NCBI GenBank assembly: GCA_916700875.1
Contig: CAKAKS010000001.1
Coordinates: 16,954,461-17,018,460 of the forward strand
Length of the DNA stretch: 64,000 bases
Direction of reading: 5' to 3'
Origin: Sebastes aleutianus
Lineage: Eukaryota; Chordata; Actinopteri; Perciformes; Sebastidae
Shown piece by piece: positions 1-11,661 of the stretch. The translations under genes were made by a program, and so were the position numbers. The notes beneath the pieces were generated by a model. It did not search any database. It saw only the letters and a list, made by a program, of their open reading frames with translations, and was not told the origin of the DNA. Every line of letters starts with the position of its first letter. The first letter of the stretch is position 1.

Positions 1-206
1 GCAAAGTTGTTGGTACCCTTCCGTTAAAGAGAGAAAAACCCACAATGGTCACTGAAATAACTTGAAACTGACAAAAGTAATAATAAATAAAAATTTACTG
101 AAAATTAACTAATGAAAATCAGACATTGTTTTTGAATTGTGGTTCAACAGAATCATTTTAAAAAACAAACTAATGAAACTGACCTGGACAAAAAATGATG
201 GTACCC
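1..206. repeat. Left terminal inverted repeat of Tc1 copy 1
   Basis: Inverted match to 1401-1613. The long (about 210 bp) arms contain a conserved outer segment (GTTGGTAACG-like) and an inner segment (GGACAAAAATGATGGTAC-like). This resembles the long inverted repeats of the Sleeping Beauty type of Tc1 elements, which carry transposase sites at both ends of each arm. Exact binding sites are not resolved here. Confidence 0.9.
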
Positions 207-352
207 CTAGAAAAGATGTAAAATAATGTGACCATAGGGACATGTTAAACTAAGGTGTGTCCTGTAAATAGCATCACAGGTATCTTCAAACTTGTAATCA
301 GTCAGTCTGCCTATTTAAAGGGTGAAAAGTAGTCACTGTGCTGTTTGGTATC

Positions 353-1394
353 ATGGTGTGTACCACACTGAACATGGACCACAGAAAGCTAAGGAGAGAG
401 TTGTCTCAGGAGATCAGAAAGAACATTATAGACCTTCATGTTAAAGGTAAAGGCTATAAGACCATCTCCAAGCAGCTTGATGTTCCTGTGACTACAGCTG
501 CACATATTATTCAGAAGTTTAAGGTCCATGGGACTGTAGCCAACCTCCCTGGACGTGGCCGCAAGAGGAAAATTGATGACAAATCGAAGAGACGGATAAT
601 ACGAATGGTAACCAAAGAGCCCAGAACAACTTCCAAAGAGATTAGAGGTGAACTCCAAGGTCAAGGTACATCAGTGTCAGATCGCACCATCCGTCACTGT
701 TTGAGCCAAAGTGGACTTAATGGAAGACGACCCAGGAGGACACCAAATCATAAAAAAGCGAGACTGGAATTTGCCAAAATGCATATTGACAAGCCACAAA
801 GCTTCTGGGAGAATGTCCTTTGGACAGATGAGACAAAACTGGAGCTTTTTGGCAAGTCACATCAGCTCTATGTTCACAGACGAAGAGATGAAGCATCCAA
901 AGAAAAGAACACTGTACCTAATGTGAAACATGGAGGAGGCTCGGTTATGTTCTGGGGCTGCTTTGCTGCATCTGGCACAGGGTGTCTTGAATCTGTGCAG
1001 GGTACAATGAAATCTGAAGACTATCAGGGCATTCTGGAGCGAAATGTGCTGCCCAGTGTCAGAAAGCTTGGTCTCAGTTGCAGGTCATGGGTCCTCAAAC
1101 AGGATAATGACCCAAAACACAGCTAAAAACACCCAAGAATGGCTAAGAACTAAACATTGGACTATTCTGAAGTGGCCTTCTATGAGCCCTGATCTAAATC
1201 CTATTGAACATCTGTGGAAGGAGCTGAAACATGCAGTCTGGAGAAGGCACCCTTCAAACCTGAGACAGCTGGAGCAGTTTGCTCACGAGGAGTGGGCCAA
1301 AATACCTGTGGACAGGTGCAGAAGTCTCATTGAGAGTTACAGAAATCACTTGATTGCAGTGATTGCCTCGAAAGGTTGTGCAACAAAATATTAA
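353..1394 (+). pseudogene. Tc1-type DD34E transposase, frameshifted
   Basis: Cut-and-paste transposase acting in the nucleus on the flanking inverted repeats. The N-terminal half carries a paired-like helix-turn-helix DNA-binding region and a basic GRPR-like linker (PGRGRKRK). The catalytic core shows the first Asp in WTDETKLELFG (codon 827-829), the second Asp in QDNDPKH (1103-1105) and the Glu in SPDLNPIEHLWKEL (1206-1208). The distance from second Asp to Glu is 103 nt where DD34E spacing needs 105, so two bases are missing after the DPKH codons (about 1120). This brings a stop at 1124. The remainder stays open in the next frame to the TAA at 1392-1394. The product would be about 347 residues, usual for the family. 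Start chosen at ATG 353; ATG 374 (MDHRKL) is an alternative. Probably non-functional. Confidence 0.95.
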
Positions 1395-1400
1395 GTTAAG

Positions 1401-1613
1401 GGTACTATCATTTTTGTCCAGGCCAGTTTCATTAGTTTGTTTTTTAAAATGATTCTGCTGAACCACAATTCAAAAACAATAGCTGATTTTCATTAGTTAA
1501 TTTTCAGTACATTTTTATTTATTATTACTTTTGTCAGTTTCAAGTTATTTCAGTGACCATTGTGGGTTTTTCTCTCTTTAACGGAACGTTACCAACAACT
1601 TTGCCTACGTCTG
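1401..1613. repeat. Right terminal inverted repeat of Tc1 copy 1
   Basis: Reverse complement of the left arm with a few mismatches. It starts just after the transposase stop codon and ends at the TA target duplication. Confidence 0.92.
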
Positions 1614-1615
1614 TA

Positions 1616-2953
1616 TATATATATTTTTATAGGAGTGAGGGAGCAGCTCTCTCTGTTTTTTTATTCTCTTTTTTGTGTGTGACAGTGAACAGAGATGGAA
1701 AGTGATGAGAGAAAGATGCAACAGCACAGTGCGAGTTGCAAACATTGTACCATATTGATTGTTCGTTGTGAAGACGTACCGTACAGGTTGCTTTCTTATA
1801 TAACGTAAAGATGAAAAGTTCTCATAAATTACACATCACCACATTGCAAAGATGTTACAGGCACAGATTTTTGGATTTCACCAAACACATTTTCTTCTGC
1901 CAGACAAATGATAACGCTGCATAATTGTTTGCTGTCAAAATACAGTCTCAGAACTTCAGTGCAGATCAGTTGGCCTAATGCTCACTGAAGAATGCCTGAA
2001 AAAAGTGATTTGGATGGTTTATTTGTCAAAACACAGTGTTCTGAGAAAGACTGAGAATAAAAAAAGAAAACAGCATGCGAGGGATCATCTTCACCGCGGG
2101 GACAAAAGACAAGATGGATCCCTCTACAAGTGCCACAACAAACTGTCAACTTAGAATAAGATTGTCTCGTCAAGCCTGCTTAAATAAGCCTGTTAACATG
2201 GCACTTCTGACATCTTGCAATGGAGTGCCATGTCAGGCAAAATGTTGTGTCTTCTCTTCCCAGGTGATGGCAAATTGATGTTACGCTGCGACAGTTTTTT
2301 TTTTTTTTTTTTTTTCAAGCGACTGAATTCAGAGAGTGATTTAACATATCACACGGGCAGCAGGACAGTCACCACAGAGCTGTGTGTTCCTGTTCGGCTA
2401 ACAATCCAGGTGAGCTTGAGAAATCACCTGCTTCAGGAGCTACACAAACTATAGCCTTTCAGTGACACTGGTGGTGATAAAGTAGTTAGCTGCGCTTTCA
2501 TGAGTCCAGCACTGATACAAAGAATGACAGTTGCTTTTCTCGTCTGATCAAAGGCTGCAGACAAGTGCTGCAGAATGTTTCTCCCTCCGTCCCGTCCCCC
2601 CCCCCAAAACCCTGTCTCTATCTAATGATAGTTGAATACATTGTCATCTCATTATCTTTGAAGAGGGGAAAGATCCCTCCCGTATGAGTGGGCACTGTGT
2701 CTCTTGCCATCAGACGGGCCCTGAGATTGGTGAAGCGCATTCCCGTCTCATTATGTTGAGTGAGAGATATCAGACACATCCCATCTGCCGAACGCCTTCC
2801 ACACACATGCCGCCATGCTTGAGCCATGCAAGCTGGTACAGAATTACTGCGAGTGGTTTATCTGTAATTCTATAACTCGGTTATGAGACTTGTATTTTAT
2901 CTAAGCAGGTCCGGACACTGCTGTTAACTAAAATCACTGCATGGTTAAATATA
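1616..2953. other. No gene seen; non-repetitive-looking sequence
   Basis: Contains a T-tract near 2296-2316 and a C-tract near 2597-2606. Short open frames here have no recognisable motif. Confidence 0.6.
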
Positions 2954-3292
2954 GGGCTGACCTGAATGCTTCGAAGCGTCGAAGCTTTTGTCCGTTGCCA
3001 TGGTATTCGACCTCCAAAACTCCATTCAAATGCTTCGTTTTTTAAAATTATTTCTATTTTTGATATACAAGTATGTAATAATAATGTACAAATCCCCAAA
3101 TAACCCATGAAATAAGGAATAATCCCACTACATTATTCATTATTATTAGTTATTCATAGACGGATATGGTTTATTATATATGGTGGATATGGTTTGTTGT
3201 GTGTAGAGGTGCGTGAAACGGGGGAGATGGAGACAGACAGAAGGACTTGTCAGCCTGCTGCTCCGCGAAGCTTCGAATTAGGGATGTGACAG
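2954..3292. repeat. Decayed hAT-like repeat fragment
   Basis: Begins AGGGCTGACCTGAATGC, rich in TCGAAGC words. A matching inverted word (GCGAAGCTTCGAA) lies near 3266-3278. The style (AGGGCTG start, inverted TTCGAAGC) is that of teleost hAT-type miniature elements. The right terminus is missing, apparently overwritten by another repeat starting AGGGATGTGAC at about 3281. The assignment rests on resemblance only. Confidence 0.35.
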
Positions 3293-3379
3293 TGAGAACA
3301 TTTTCCCAACTGTTAATAAGCTCGTGACAACACCGGTGTTACCGATTACACCGGACATTTTACAAGAAAAGATGATGGT

Positions 3380-3928
3380 CAATCTCACCGGCCACTTTAT
3401 TAGGCACACCTGTTCAATTGCTTGTTAACACAAATAGCTAATCAGTCAATCACATGGCAGCAACTCAATGCATTTAGGCATCTAGAGGTGGTGAAGACGA
3501 CTTGCTGAAGTTCAAACCGAGCATCAGAATGGGGAAGAAAGGGGATTTAAGTGACTTTGAACGTGGCATGGTTGTTGGTGCCAGACGGGCTGGTCTGAGT
3601 AATTAAAAAACTGCTGATCTACTGGGATTTTCAAGCACAACCATCTCTAGGGTTTACAGAGAATGGTCAGAAAAAGAGAAAATATCCAGTGAGCAGCAGT
3701 TGTGTGGACGGAAATGCCTTGTTGATGTCAGAGGTCAGAGGAGAATGGGCAGAGTGGTTCGAGATGATAGAAAGGCAACAGTAACTCAAATAACCACTCG
3801 TTACAACCAAGGTATGCAGAATACCATCTCTGAACGCACAACACGTCGAACCTTGAAGCAGATGAGCTACAGCAGCAGAAGACCACCCGGTACTAGCAAG
3901 GTGTACCTAATAAAGTGGCCGGTGAGTG
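3380..3928 (+). mobile_element. Internally deleted Tc1-like element, second family
   Basis: Inverted ends CTCACCGGCCACTTTATTAG (3384 onward) and CTAATAAAGTGGCCGGTGAG (about 3907-3926), with TA at 3929-3930 on the right. This is the widespread fish Tc1-like family with the CACCGGCCACTTTATTAGG end. At about 549 bp against a family length near 1.6 kb, it lacks most of the catalytic coding part: the sequence jumps from the DNA-binding region directly to the 3' tail at about 3885-3888. The left tip is altered by a small insertion. Confidence 0.85.
3529..3886 (+). pseudogene. Tc1-type transposase remnant, DNA-binding part only
   Basis: Starts ATG at 3529 with MGKKGDLSDFERGMVVGARR, the N-terminal helix-turn-helix of a Tc1 family different from the one at 353-1394. 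A stop codon at 3604-3606 interrupts it. The same and neighbouring frames then carry further matches (TADLLGFS-like, then VRGQRRMGRVVRDDRKATVT at 3727-3786), ending at the deletion junction near 3885. No catalytic Asp or Glu remains. Non-functional. Confidence 0.85.
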
Positions 3929-3930
3929 TA

Positions 3931-6861
3931 TGTAGCGCTCTTTAACGTAGGGTGGCGGTGTGTCTGGTCTCTCCGGTTGAGCTTTCACTGAGGGGCCGCA
4001 TGTTTCCACCACACCGGCTGTGACCGCTCCATCATCCGCAAAGCGATGGCCTCGTTAACATTATGGTTTCCTTATAGCATTGGATTTAAATCTGAAATAT
4101 TGCCAAATAGGTGCTTTTGCTTTTCGCTTCGCATTTTCTTGTATGTCAACTCTCTCTCGTCCTGTGTGTGTGAAATATGATCTTCGGTCAGCCTTTAAAT
4201 ATTACTAAAATATTACAGAGAAGCAGGGCTGTTTTTTTTTGTTACAGTGGTGGTAACCATCAAAGAGCCCCCGACTCTTTAGACGTGCGTCTAGCCTGCC
4301 TCTCATATCATCATTAATATTGCAGTATCATGCAGTTTATTTCTTAATGGTTTCAAACTAGTATACAAAACTCATTTACCCTCTGGCAACTGGCTGGAAG
4401 CCTTTTTTCTGGTTCCTTCAGACAAATAAAAGGAGAACAAAATCTGCAGTCCCTCCCACTTTTCCAATTTGCAAACCCTCTCCGGGGTAAAGAAACAGCG
4501 GAGATAGAGGAAAAACTAAAAAAAAAAAAATCGGAACACATTACAGAATCACACAATCTGATGCAACGGGCACCGTAAATTGCAAACTCAAAAATTATCA
4601 TGAATGAATATGATTGGCTTCATATATATGCTTTTAAATTAACTTTTTTCAATGTAGACATACAGTGCAATTACATCCAGGAATGCTATTGTGTGACTAT
4701 TCTAATAAGAATGAATAAAGCTCAAAGCCAAAAGCAAACAATAACTTGTGACAGAAATGCCAAATTGGTCCCAGTTTCTCTTGACTGGCTCTAACAGATG
4801 TCATGGGCCGATTGCCAAAACATCTTATCGTGGACACAATACAGTGAAACCACAACACTGATCTACATGATGGATGTCAGATCAAAATGAATCCAGCCAT
4901 GGTTTTACCAGCTTTGAATTCATGCATGGGGAAGCCTGTCAGGGGCGAGAGATGATGTGGACACTGGCTCTCACTGTTTGTCAAGATTTTACATCCCTCC
5001 CCCTCGCTACTCGTTTGAAGCTAGTCATCTGCTGTCTAGCAGCTTGCTGCCAATACGCCTGAGAATCTAGATTCAACATTTGTGGACTTCTTACAGGAAT
5101 GAATGCAATTAGACTGGTTTGTGGGTGTAAAGCATCCCTTTGCATACACCATGCAATCTATCATTTTAATGGGCCTCAACTTTCCCGGGGAACACGCTTT
5201 AATTTGGTAACAACACTTGTCTTTTTCGTATTTTACGTGTCTAATACTGACAGTAAGCTAGTGACCCATCAATGGTGTATTTTTTCTCACAGCAGTTTTG
5301 CCTCTGTTGGAAGGCTGGGAGGAATAAAGAAACACACAACGAAAAGCAGACTTTTGAAAGTTGAGCATCAAATGATGTTTTGACATCAAATGGGATAATG
5401 AGGGGGCATGAAATCCCGAAGATCACCTACAGCCCGATTCTTTTAAATGAGATGTGTTGTTTGTTTTCTGACTGATACAGCCGTGACGATAAAGTTGCGG
5501 TTGTCGAACTCACTTTCTAAGCCTTTGCAGCATCCATAATTCAGAGAGCATCATGTCCACTTCAATAACACAAGCTCTCCCTACCCTGAAGGACACACAC
5601 AATATACATTTTTACTGCCTCCTTTTTTTCAAATAAATCTTTGCAATAGGAGGATGAAAAAAAAAAAACTAGCGTCGCTTGTGTGCCACTATCGTGTCTG
5701 CTACGCCTCTTACCCCGTATGATCTTTCTCCCGGCACATTACTGCTGCCCCTGCAACGCCCGCTTACGAATTGCCTCCAGAGCTAAATCACTTCCTTTGT
5801 CAGACACGACTGCCTTTCTTCCACAGACCCATTGCTTACTGCTATTGTTAGTGAAGATGAACAGCCCACGACAATTAAAGGTGTGGACCATTACTTCTGC
5901 TGTGAGGAAGGTTAGGCTTCATGCTTTACAGCCTGAGGGAGAACACCGCCGTATCTACATCTGTCATCCAGAGCCATAATGGAGAGCCTTGGAATGGATG
6001 AAGAGCCAACAAATGTCCGCCGCTCTGCAGTCATTGGGTCAGGTTTACGCAGCCATGCCAGAGGTCTGAAGGATGCAGGGTGAGAATATAGGCTATTATG
6101 GAAACATAGTGAAACCAAGTTAGAGAAACGAAGCATACTGGAAATACAGAAAACACAAATGCTGCAAGTCCATGTCTACTTCTCGATGGTGGAGTTCAAA
6201 TTGAGCTAAAGCGAACAATGCTTATTTTTTATTTAACCGTGTGATATTACTGGAGATATTGGGTAAACACTTAGCCTTATAATAATTGCTAGCGTGCTCA
6301 TCAGTGCCTTTGTAACTGTGTTAAGGGATAACCACAATGCATTTGTTATGAACATTACAGTAGGCCTGTAGGCGTGAAGACTGGCAACACTGACGTTAAA
6401 TGCATCCCCCCATTTCTGCAGAATTGCTGTATTCTTTGTGCCTGTGACTGCACTTAGAGTATCTGTGCTAGTATGGAGAAAGGCCAGCAGAGGACGGTCT
6501 GAGTGGAACTACGTCAGTGCGCATCGCTTAAGACGATTCTTGTCAAGAGCGACAGCAGAGTGGATGCATGTTGAGTGAACACCGTGGTGATGATATGAAT
6601 AGTGTTGCTGACGGTTGTGATAATTATTATATTTTGCACAGGTAAGAGTACTACAAAGGGACTTCTGTGGTGATAAAACACAGTATAACCTTTCTTTTAA
6701 ACACTGAAAACAGCATGCTTTGGTTGCAAGTAATGTTGTGAATTTGAATTTACATGTAAAACAGGGATATTTGTATGTGCTGGAAGGACTAACTTTTACG
6801 ATAAGCGATTCGTGGGTTAATATTGTGTTCGCAATTAGCATAAGTGACTAATCTGACGATA
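3931..6861. other. No gene or clear repeat seen
   Basis: AT-rich sequence with short homopolymer tracts (near 4235, 4518-4530 and 5657-5668). The longest open frames (for example 5683-5979) show no recognisable domain, and no pair of convincing splice sites frames them. Confidence 0.5.
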
Positions 6862-7203
6862 GAGGGGTTATGATTCAATATATTGTGAAACTGTAAGCAA
6901 TATATTGTGTTCATAGTATAAAAATCACACCACAATATGCATAAAATCTGAGTAAAGAAAGTTTACTTTTTTATGCAAATCAGAACAGTGGGATCTGCAT
7001 TTGTATTTATCATAGTACCTGTAACATCCAACATCATAGCACAACTTTTTGCGCAATCTGAGCCAATCTGAGCCACTATCTGTCTTGAAACTTTTCATGT
7101 AAACTATTAATTAAAAATCTATAGTGTTTTTGAGAATCTAAACAATATCACACAACATAATATCACGAAACTCAAGTGTATTGATATTTTTCTTACACCC
7201 CTA
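6862..7203. mobile_element. hAT-like miniature element
   Basis: Left end AGGGGTTATGATTCAATAT (6863 onward) is an imperfect inverted match to the right end ATTGATATTTTTCTTACACCCCT (to 7203). The ends resemble the AGGGGTGTAA-class termini common in fish hAT elements. The inside is AT-rich with repeated CAATAT and ATATTG words and no coding capacity. No clean 8-bp target duplication is visible, so the copy is old. Confidence 0.5.
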
Positions 7204-8789
7204 CAATTCACTGCCTAATTAAAGTGTAAATGTTTTATGTTATTGTGATTAAAATGAAGTCTTGCAAGAAGTTCAGAGCAGAACTATGAATTGATGTGAT
7301 TACAGCCCTGTTCACAGCCGATAGCAGAGCCAATGATATGGACAATATTGCTGACTATGGTCTTAAATACGTTTTGTTCAAGTAACTCCTGCAATTTAAG
7401 TGTTGTTTCGCCATTCTTAACCAATAAGTGTTTCATTCCAGTCTGTAACAGTAACCAGTTGGGCAGCAACACATTCCTAAGTAGTGTTACAGTAATGTGA
7501 ATACTACTTGTTCATTCAGGCGAGAGACTGGTCTGGGATGTGAGGAGAACCGTGACTCCAAGTGACCCCAGAATTGTCTTAATTAGCACTACATGTTGTG
7601 TCTCCTCAGCTGGCTTGGTAACGTTTGCCACTGGTAAGCCTACATTTAGGAGTCACCTGGGGTTTGGTTCATTGTTGGACGATGCTCGAACCCTGCAGCT
7701 TCGTAGTGAGGATGGGATTTCTAGAGTGCTGTTAAGCTGGCTGTTGATGGTCTGTAAATATCTCCTAACTGTAGGCCGGCTGCTTGTTGAGAACCATAAT
7801 GTCTTGTTTTGTATTTCTAAGTGTTAAATACAGAAGGCGTGATGTGTTGGTGTTTTGCCTTTGGAGTTGTTTAAAGGCAGCTTTGACAGCTGGGCTGAGG
7901 AACAAAAGTAATTTATTAAATAATTACTTTGCTGCTGAGTAATTAGTAAAGTAGTACTTTTTAATGAGAAAAATTAAATGAGGAATTGATCAAAATGTTC
8001 AAGTAACTCATGCAACAATGGTTGTAAATTTGCTTTGTTGTGTATGATTTGCAACAGTTCTATACTTTCTTCTAACTTGCTGTATTTGCAGTCTCTCTTT
8101 ATGCAACATAATATTGTCAAACTAACATGAGATAATTACAGTGAGAACTGGTTAATCCAATAGTCATTGGTTCATTCTTTATATTGCTTAACACTTAACA
8201 CACTAGTACAATTTCCTGTGAACTCTGTAGGACTGCTTTAAGGCACACAGATAGATCGTCAACTAAAACAGAAAGAAGAAGAGGACATATTATAGTTATA
8301 TTGGGTGTTAGCTATTGCAGAATATTAATAGAAAACTTACAAATACAATAAATTAAAGCAATAAATACAAATGGTAAACGTTTAATGATAACAATCCTGT
8401 TGTGTTCATATCATGTTAATAAATTATGTGTTCCCAGTCCAAAATGACTGCCCCATTATAGCCGATTATAAATCCATAATAATACATACAGTATATTATC
8501 ACATAATGTTGTGTTAGGTCTTTTTATCAATCTATGCTCTTGGGAACATTACAAGTTTTGCTATTTATGGCCTGTAGGCCTCACTAACCTGAGCTCATAC
8601 AACTCCTTTTTGAATAAAAAAAAGCATAATGTATGAATTATTTTGACTATAAAAAACATATTATGGTATTTATTTATTTCACAGACGTTGCGTCAAAGTT
8701 TAACAAGGACATTTGTTTTGAAACTATTTAAATATTTCAAATAGTGGTACAAAATAACATCTGTGCTCATGGTTAAAACAGATCGGTAT
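7204..8789. other. No gene seen
   Basis: AT-rich. A patch near 7898-7965 (AAAGTAATTTATTAAATAATTAC and inverse words) resembles internal hAT debris but cannot be bounded. The open frame 7540-7827 has no recognisable domain. Confidence 0.45.
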
Positions 8790-8971
8790 GATTTTATTAG
8801 TACAGTAAGGACATAGACATCGGTTGTCTCTTGGTCCTGATCATATTCTGTGTTGTTGACTTCCTCCTTTAATGCATCTTCACTCTCAGTTTCCTGGCCT
8901 CTCTTCTCCTCCCCAGTGTCACGATCAAAGATGTGATCAAGAGCCTCACATACAGTATATTGTTTGGCCAT
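8790..8971 (-). pseudogene. Possible piggyBac-type transposase N-terminal fragment
   Basis: Reads from ATG at 8971 on the minus strand: MAKQYTVCEALDHIFDRDTG, followed by a strongly acidic stretch (EETES..., EEVNNTEYDQDQETTD) ending near 8815. A short basic or aromatic start, an ALxxIF helix and an acidic low-complexity tail are typical of the N-terminus of fish piggyBac-derived transposases. No catalytic core follows. Downstream the frame continues to 8693 without recognisable features. The assignment rests on composition and a short motif, so it could be a coincidental frame. Confidence 0.35.
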
Positions 8972-10454
8972 TGTTCTGGCACAGAATGAATTGTGAGCAA
9001 AGCCTCAAAAGAGCTTTATAAAGCCTCCCAGAGCTGAGAGAAAAGTACTATATATTATTGAAACAACGTTGGGATTGTTTGTGAGAATGCCAACAGGTAT
9101 GGTTCCCGTGGGGGAAAGATCCTACTGGGGAAAGGTTCATCTTTGGTACCAGAATGTTGTGTTTTTGTGCATCACTTCCCAGAGACTCTGCTTTTGATGA
9201 TGAGTGTTGTAATAGGTGTAAAAGCTGGTGCGGTTGTTTTTTTTTCCTTTCAGCCATAGTGGCCAAAACTGTTTTTGTGCTACCCGATCCTCTTCCCCCT
9301 CTGTTTAAAAGAAATCCAAAAAAAGTCAAATATAGTACGTCCTGTGCGGCGAGGGATTTCCCCAAGGAAAGTCCTGCAAGACACGAGCGATTAGAGTTAC
9401 AAAAACGAAATTCATTTATGTAAAAACGTAACAGATTACTTTAATCTTTAAATCACTTTTAAATCCGTCATATGTATCTTACAGTAATATGTTCTTAAAT
9501 CAAAATCCCATAGAGAAAAACGGGTTAGGTCAATCCTACTTTAAATCACTGAAGACAATACAGACGTTAAGACTACTGTACACATGCACAAGGATGAAAT
9601 GTGTATGCGAAATATGCGAACGCAACAAGGAAATGAAAGTACCAAAGTAATAATAGTGTGCAAGTACAATGGCGTGTGATATTGCAACACTTCTGCTACA
9701 GCGTTTCAAGCTGTAGGCAACAGTCTGTGACTACCTACAGATGGGATCTGAACAGAGGCACACCAGGGTTGATTTAATCATATTTTAGAACATTTTGTTT
9801 CTTGCTTAACCCCGGGCAATGAGCAGCACACAGGCAAAACCCACACGGCATATATATTGCCAGGAGGATTGCCCACGGTGGACAAAAGCTGAACCTTTCT
9901 TATCCTTCTATAGCCCGGTATCGGAATCTCATAGCATATGCAAGCAGATAACAACTTCAAAAAGATTAATTCTCATCTTACTACACATCTTTTTGCAGGA
10001 AAATCTCTTGTAGTCAGAGTAGCCTAAGTCTTTTGTTACATAGCCTTTAGCTTGGTAAAGAACTTTCCCTTCAAATTCATCCCGAGGCTCATGCCTGATA
10101 CTCCTGTTTGACGTGCAGTGGTGTTAAATTATTTAGGTTGAATCTGTATTTTGTTATTGAATGGAGTTGGATGGAATACTAAAAGGTATCAAGCTATCAG
10201 CGATGAAGGCTGCTTTGGGTGAATTAAACACCTTGTAAATGGTGGGTTTGTACACCTGATCATTACATAACTTAATGCTTCCCCTGACTGCCAATAAGCA
10301 GATCACATTTCAGCAAGTGAAAGTGTTCAAGAAAAGAAAATCTCTAAGGTGTTCTGCATGTGAGCAGGCTTTTAATGACTATAACCTTAATAGTCAACGC
10401 ATGCGCCAAATGTTCATTAAAATGGTAAAGTAGGCTTGAGTTATTTAGGCTGTT
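8972..10454. other. No gene seen
   Basis: Contains a pyrimidine tract ending CAG at about 9235-9253, but no convincing downstream donor, so I do not call an exon. The rest is AT-rich with no repeat I can bound. Confidence 0.5.
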
Positions 10455-10700
10455 CTCATACATCGTTCGTAGCTATATCTACGAAAAGTAATGCACTGTA
10501 ATTTATATATATCCACCAAAATCAATTTGTAAGTAATCCACGTAACTTTGAACCAGGAAGTGTAAAGAGCAACTATCTCTGCGTAGGGAGGATGGGTGGG
10601 TTCAAAAACACCAGACTTTCACCCAAGAAACCGCTGTTCGTGTCCCATGTGAAACCAGAAGTCAATGTTTATTTATTTGTAACGTAACATCCGTACTTAA
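10455..10700 (-). mobile_element. Element A, copy A1, first half
   Basis: Minus-strand copy of the dispersed element also seen at 40308-40762 (plus). It starts GGCTGTTCTCATACATCGTT and runs through the block corresponding to the GTGTCCCATGTGAAACC region. Family A has imperfect inverted ends of about 40 bp: CTCATACA.CGTTCGTA at one end and CCTCATACAACGGTTCGTA at the other. This half stops exactly at TTAA (10697-10700), where element B begins. The rest of A resumes at 11662. Confidence 0.75.
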
Positions 10701-10952
10701 AGGTGCAGTGTGTAGGATTTGGCTGCTGAGGTTGAAGATTGCAGCCAACGGAAACTGCTCCCATGTGCCAAGCTTGTAGGAGAACATACGGTGGCTTGCA
10801 CGAAAACAAAAACGCGATTGGCCCTATCGGGAGCCAGTGTTTGGTTTGTCTGTTCTGGGTTACTGTAGAAACATGGCGGCCGGCTCTCTGAGGAGGACCC
10901 GCTCCACATGTAGATATAAACCGCTCATTCTAAGGTAACAACAACACAACGA
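10701..10952 (+). mobile_element. Element B, copy B1, 5' part (nested in A1)
   Basis: Begins AGGTGCAGTGTGTAGGATTT immediately after TTAA. It matches the complete copy at 63208-63681, including the shared words TCTGGGTTACTGTAGAAACA (GGC for GGT in copy B2) and CGCTCATTCTAAGGTAAC. It is interrupted at about 10952 by element C and resumes at 11613 with GATTCATATTTTCTGGTGA. Confidence 0.75.
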
Positions 10953-11612
10953 GCCTCATGCAAGAACCACTCGTACGAACACATTTGTTCTTAAGTGGCT
11001 TGTACGAGTGATTTAGGAGAACTTGTCACATTTACCAATTTTCTCGTATTTCAAATTTTCTCTTCGGTACGAACACAATTATCCAGTGGTCCAGACCTGT
11101 TGTAAGAGTCATGAGCAATTAGTCTGCTGTTTTTCACTAATAGATGGTATATTTTATTACTTTGAAGCAAATTTGAGTTTGAAAATCTTATATAAAATTA
11201 CACTTATTATGTTGACATTATCCTGTTTGATTCTGCAATTTAAATTATAATTCTAAATGTATTCATATAGCCTAATGATATTATCATTAATTTAAATTGG
11301 CCATTGATGCTATTGTATAACACTACAATATCAATATGAACATATCAAGTTGCAAATTTCCCCACTGTGGGACTAGTAAAGGATTATCTTATCTTATCAA
11401 ACTGCAAAATGACTTTAATTATGCACCAATAGAACAATTCTCATGTTTGCACGCTCATTTACGCACAGGTGGCATTCATCATGTTTACATGGGTCATTTA
11501 CACAGTTATCTGAAGTCAGGAGCGTTTTGCTGAATCGGATGTAGCACACTCTGACGAGCCCACGGTATGAAGAAAGTTAAGACAACAATACAAAAATGTT
11601 CTTGCATGAAGC
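10953..11612. mobile_element. Element C, TIR miniature element nested in B1
   Basis: Ends CTCATGCAAGAAC and GTTCTTGCATGAAG are inverted repeats, exactly at the point where element B is split. A hairpin lies inside the left end (CACTCGTAC at 10969 and GTACGAGTG at 11004). A LINE/SINE-type tail (CCCACTGTGGGACTAGTAAA then TTATCTTATC, about 11345-11398) sits inside. No transposase. The host sequences beside it (AACGA and AATGA) may be a decayed target duplication. Confidence 0.65.
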
Positions 11613-11660
11613 CTAATGATTCATATTTTCTGGTGATTATACACTAAAGAAAGGATTTTT
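11613..11660 (+). mobile_element. Element B, copy B1, 3' fragment
   Basis: Continues B after C: the TCATATTTTCTGGTGATTAT and ACTAAAGAAA words match 63611-63635 of the complete copy. It is truncated into a T-tract (about 11657-11671), so the B right end and its TTAA are lost. Confidence 0.6.
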
Positions 11661-11661
11661 T

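Larger units (their letters stand above)
1..1613 (+). mobile_element. Tc1-like DNA transposon, copy 1 (left tip cut by window)
   Basis: Tc1/mariner element with long terminal inverted repeats and one transposase reading frame. Its right end finishes ...GCCTACGTCTG at 1613 followed by TA at 1614-1615, the expected Tc1 target duplication. The second copy at 42573-44192 starts TA-CAGACGTAGGC, so about 9 bases of this copy's left end lie outside the window, giving a full length near 1622 bp. The two copies are very similar across their whole length but have unrelated flanks, so they are separate insertions and not a segmental duplication. The transposase is frameshifted. Confidence 0.95.

Noticed and set aside
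389..926. Other open frames within Tc1 copy 1 (minus 389-664, plus 711-926) and their mirror images in copy 2
   Set aside because: They overlap the transposase in other frames and exist in both copies only because the DNA is shared.
7605..7632. Possible 24-nt exon between TCTCCTCAG and GTAAGC
   Set aside because: Too short to weigh, one of its frames has a stop, and no neighbouring exon supports it.
9154..9423. Exon-like frame after TTTTTCCTTTCAG at 9253
   Set aside because: Good acceptor, but no credible donor and an unremarkable peptide.
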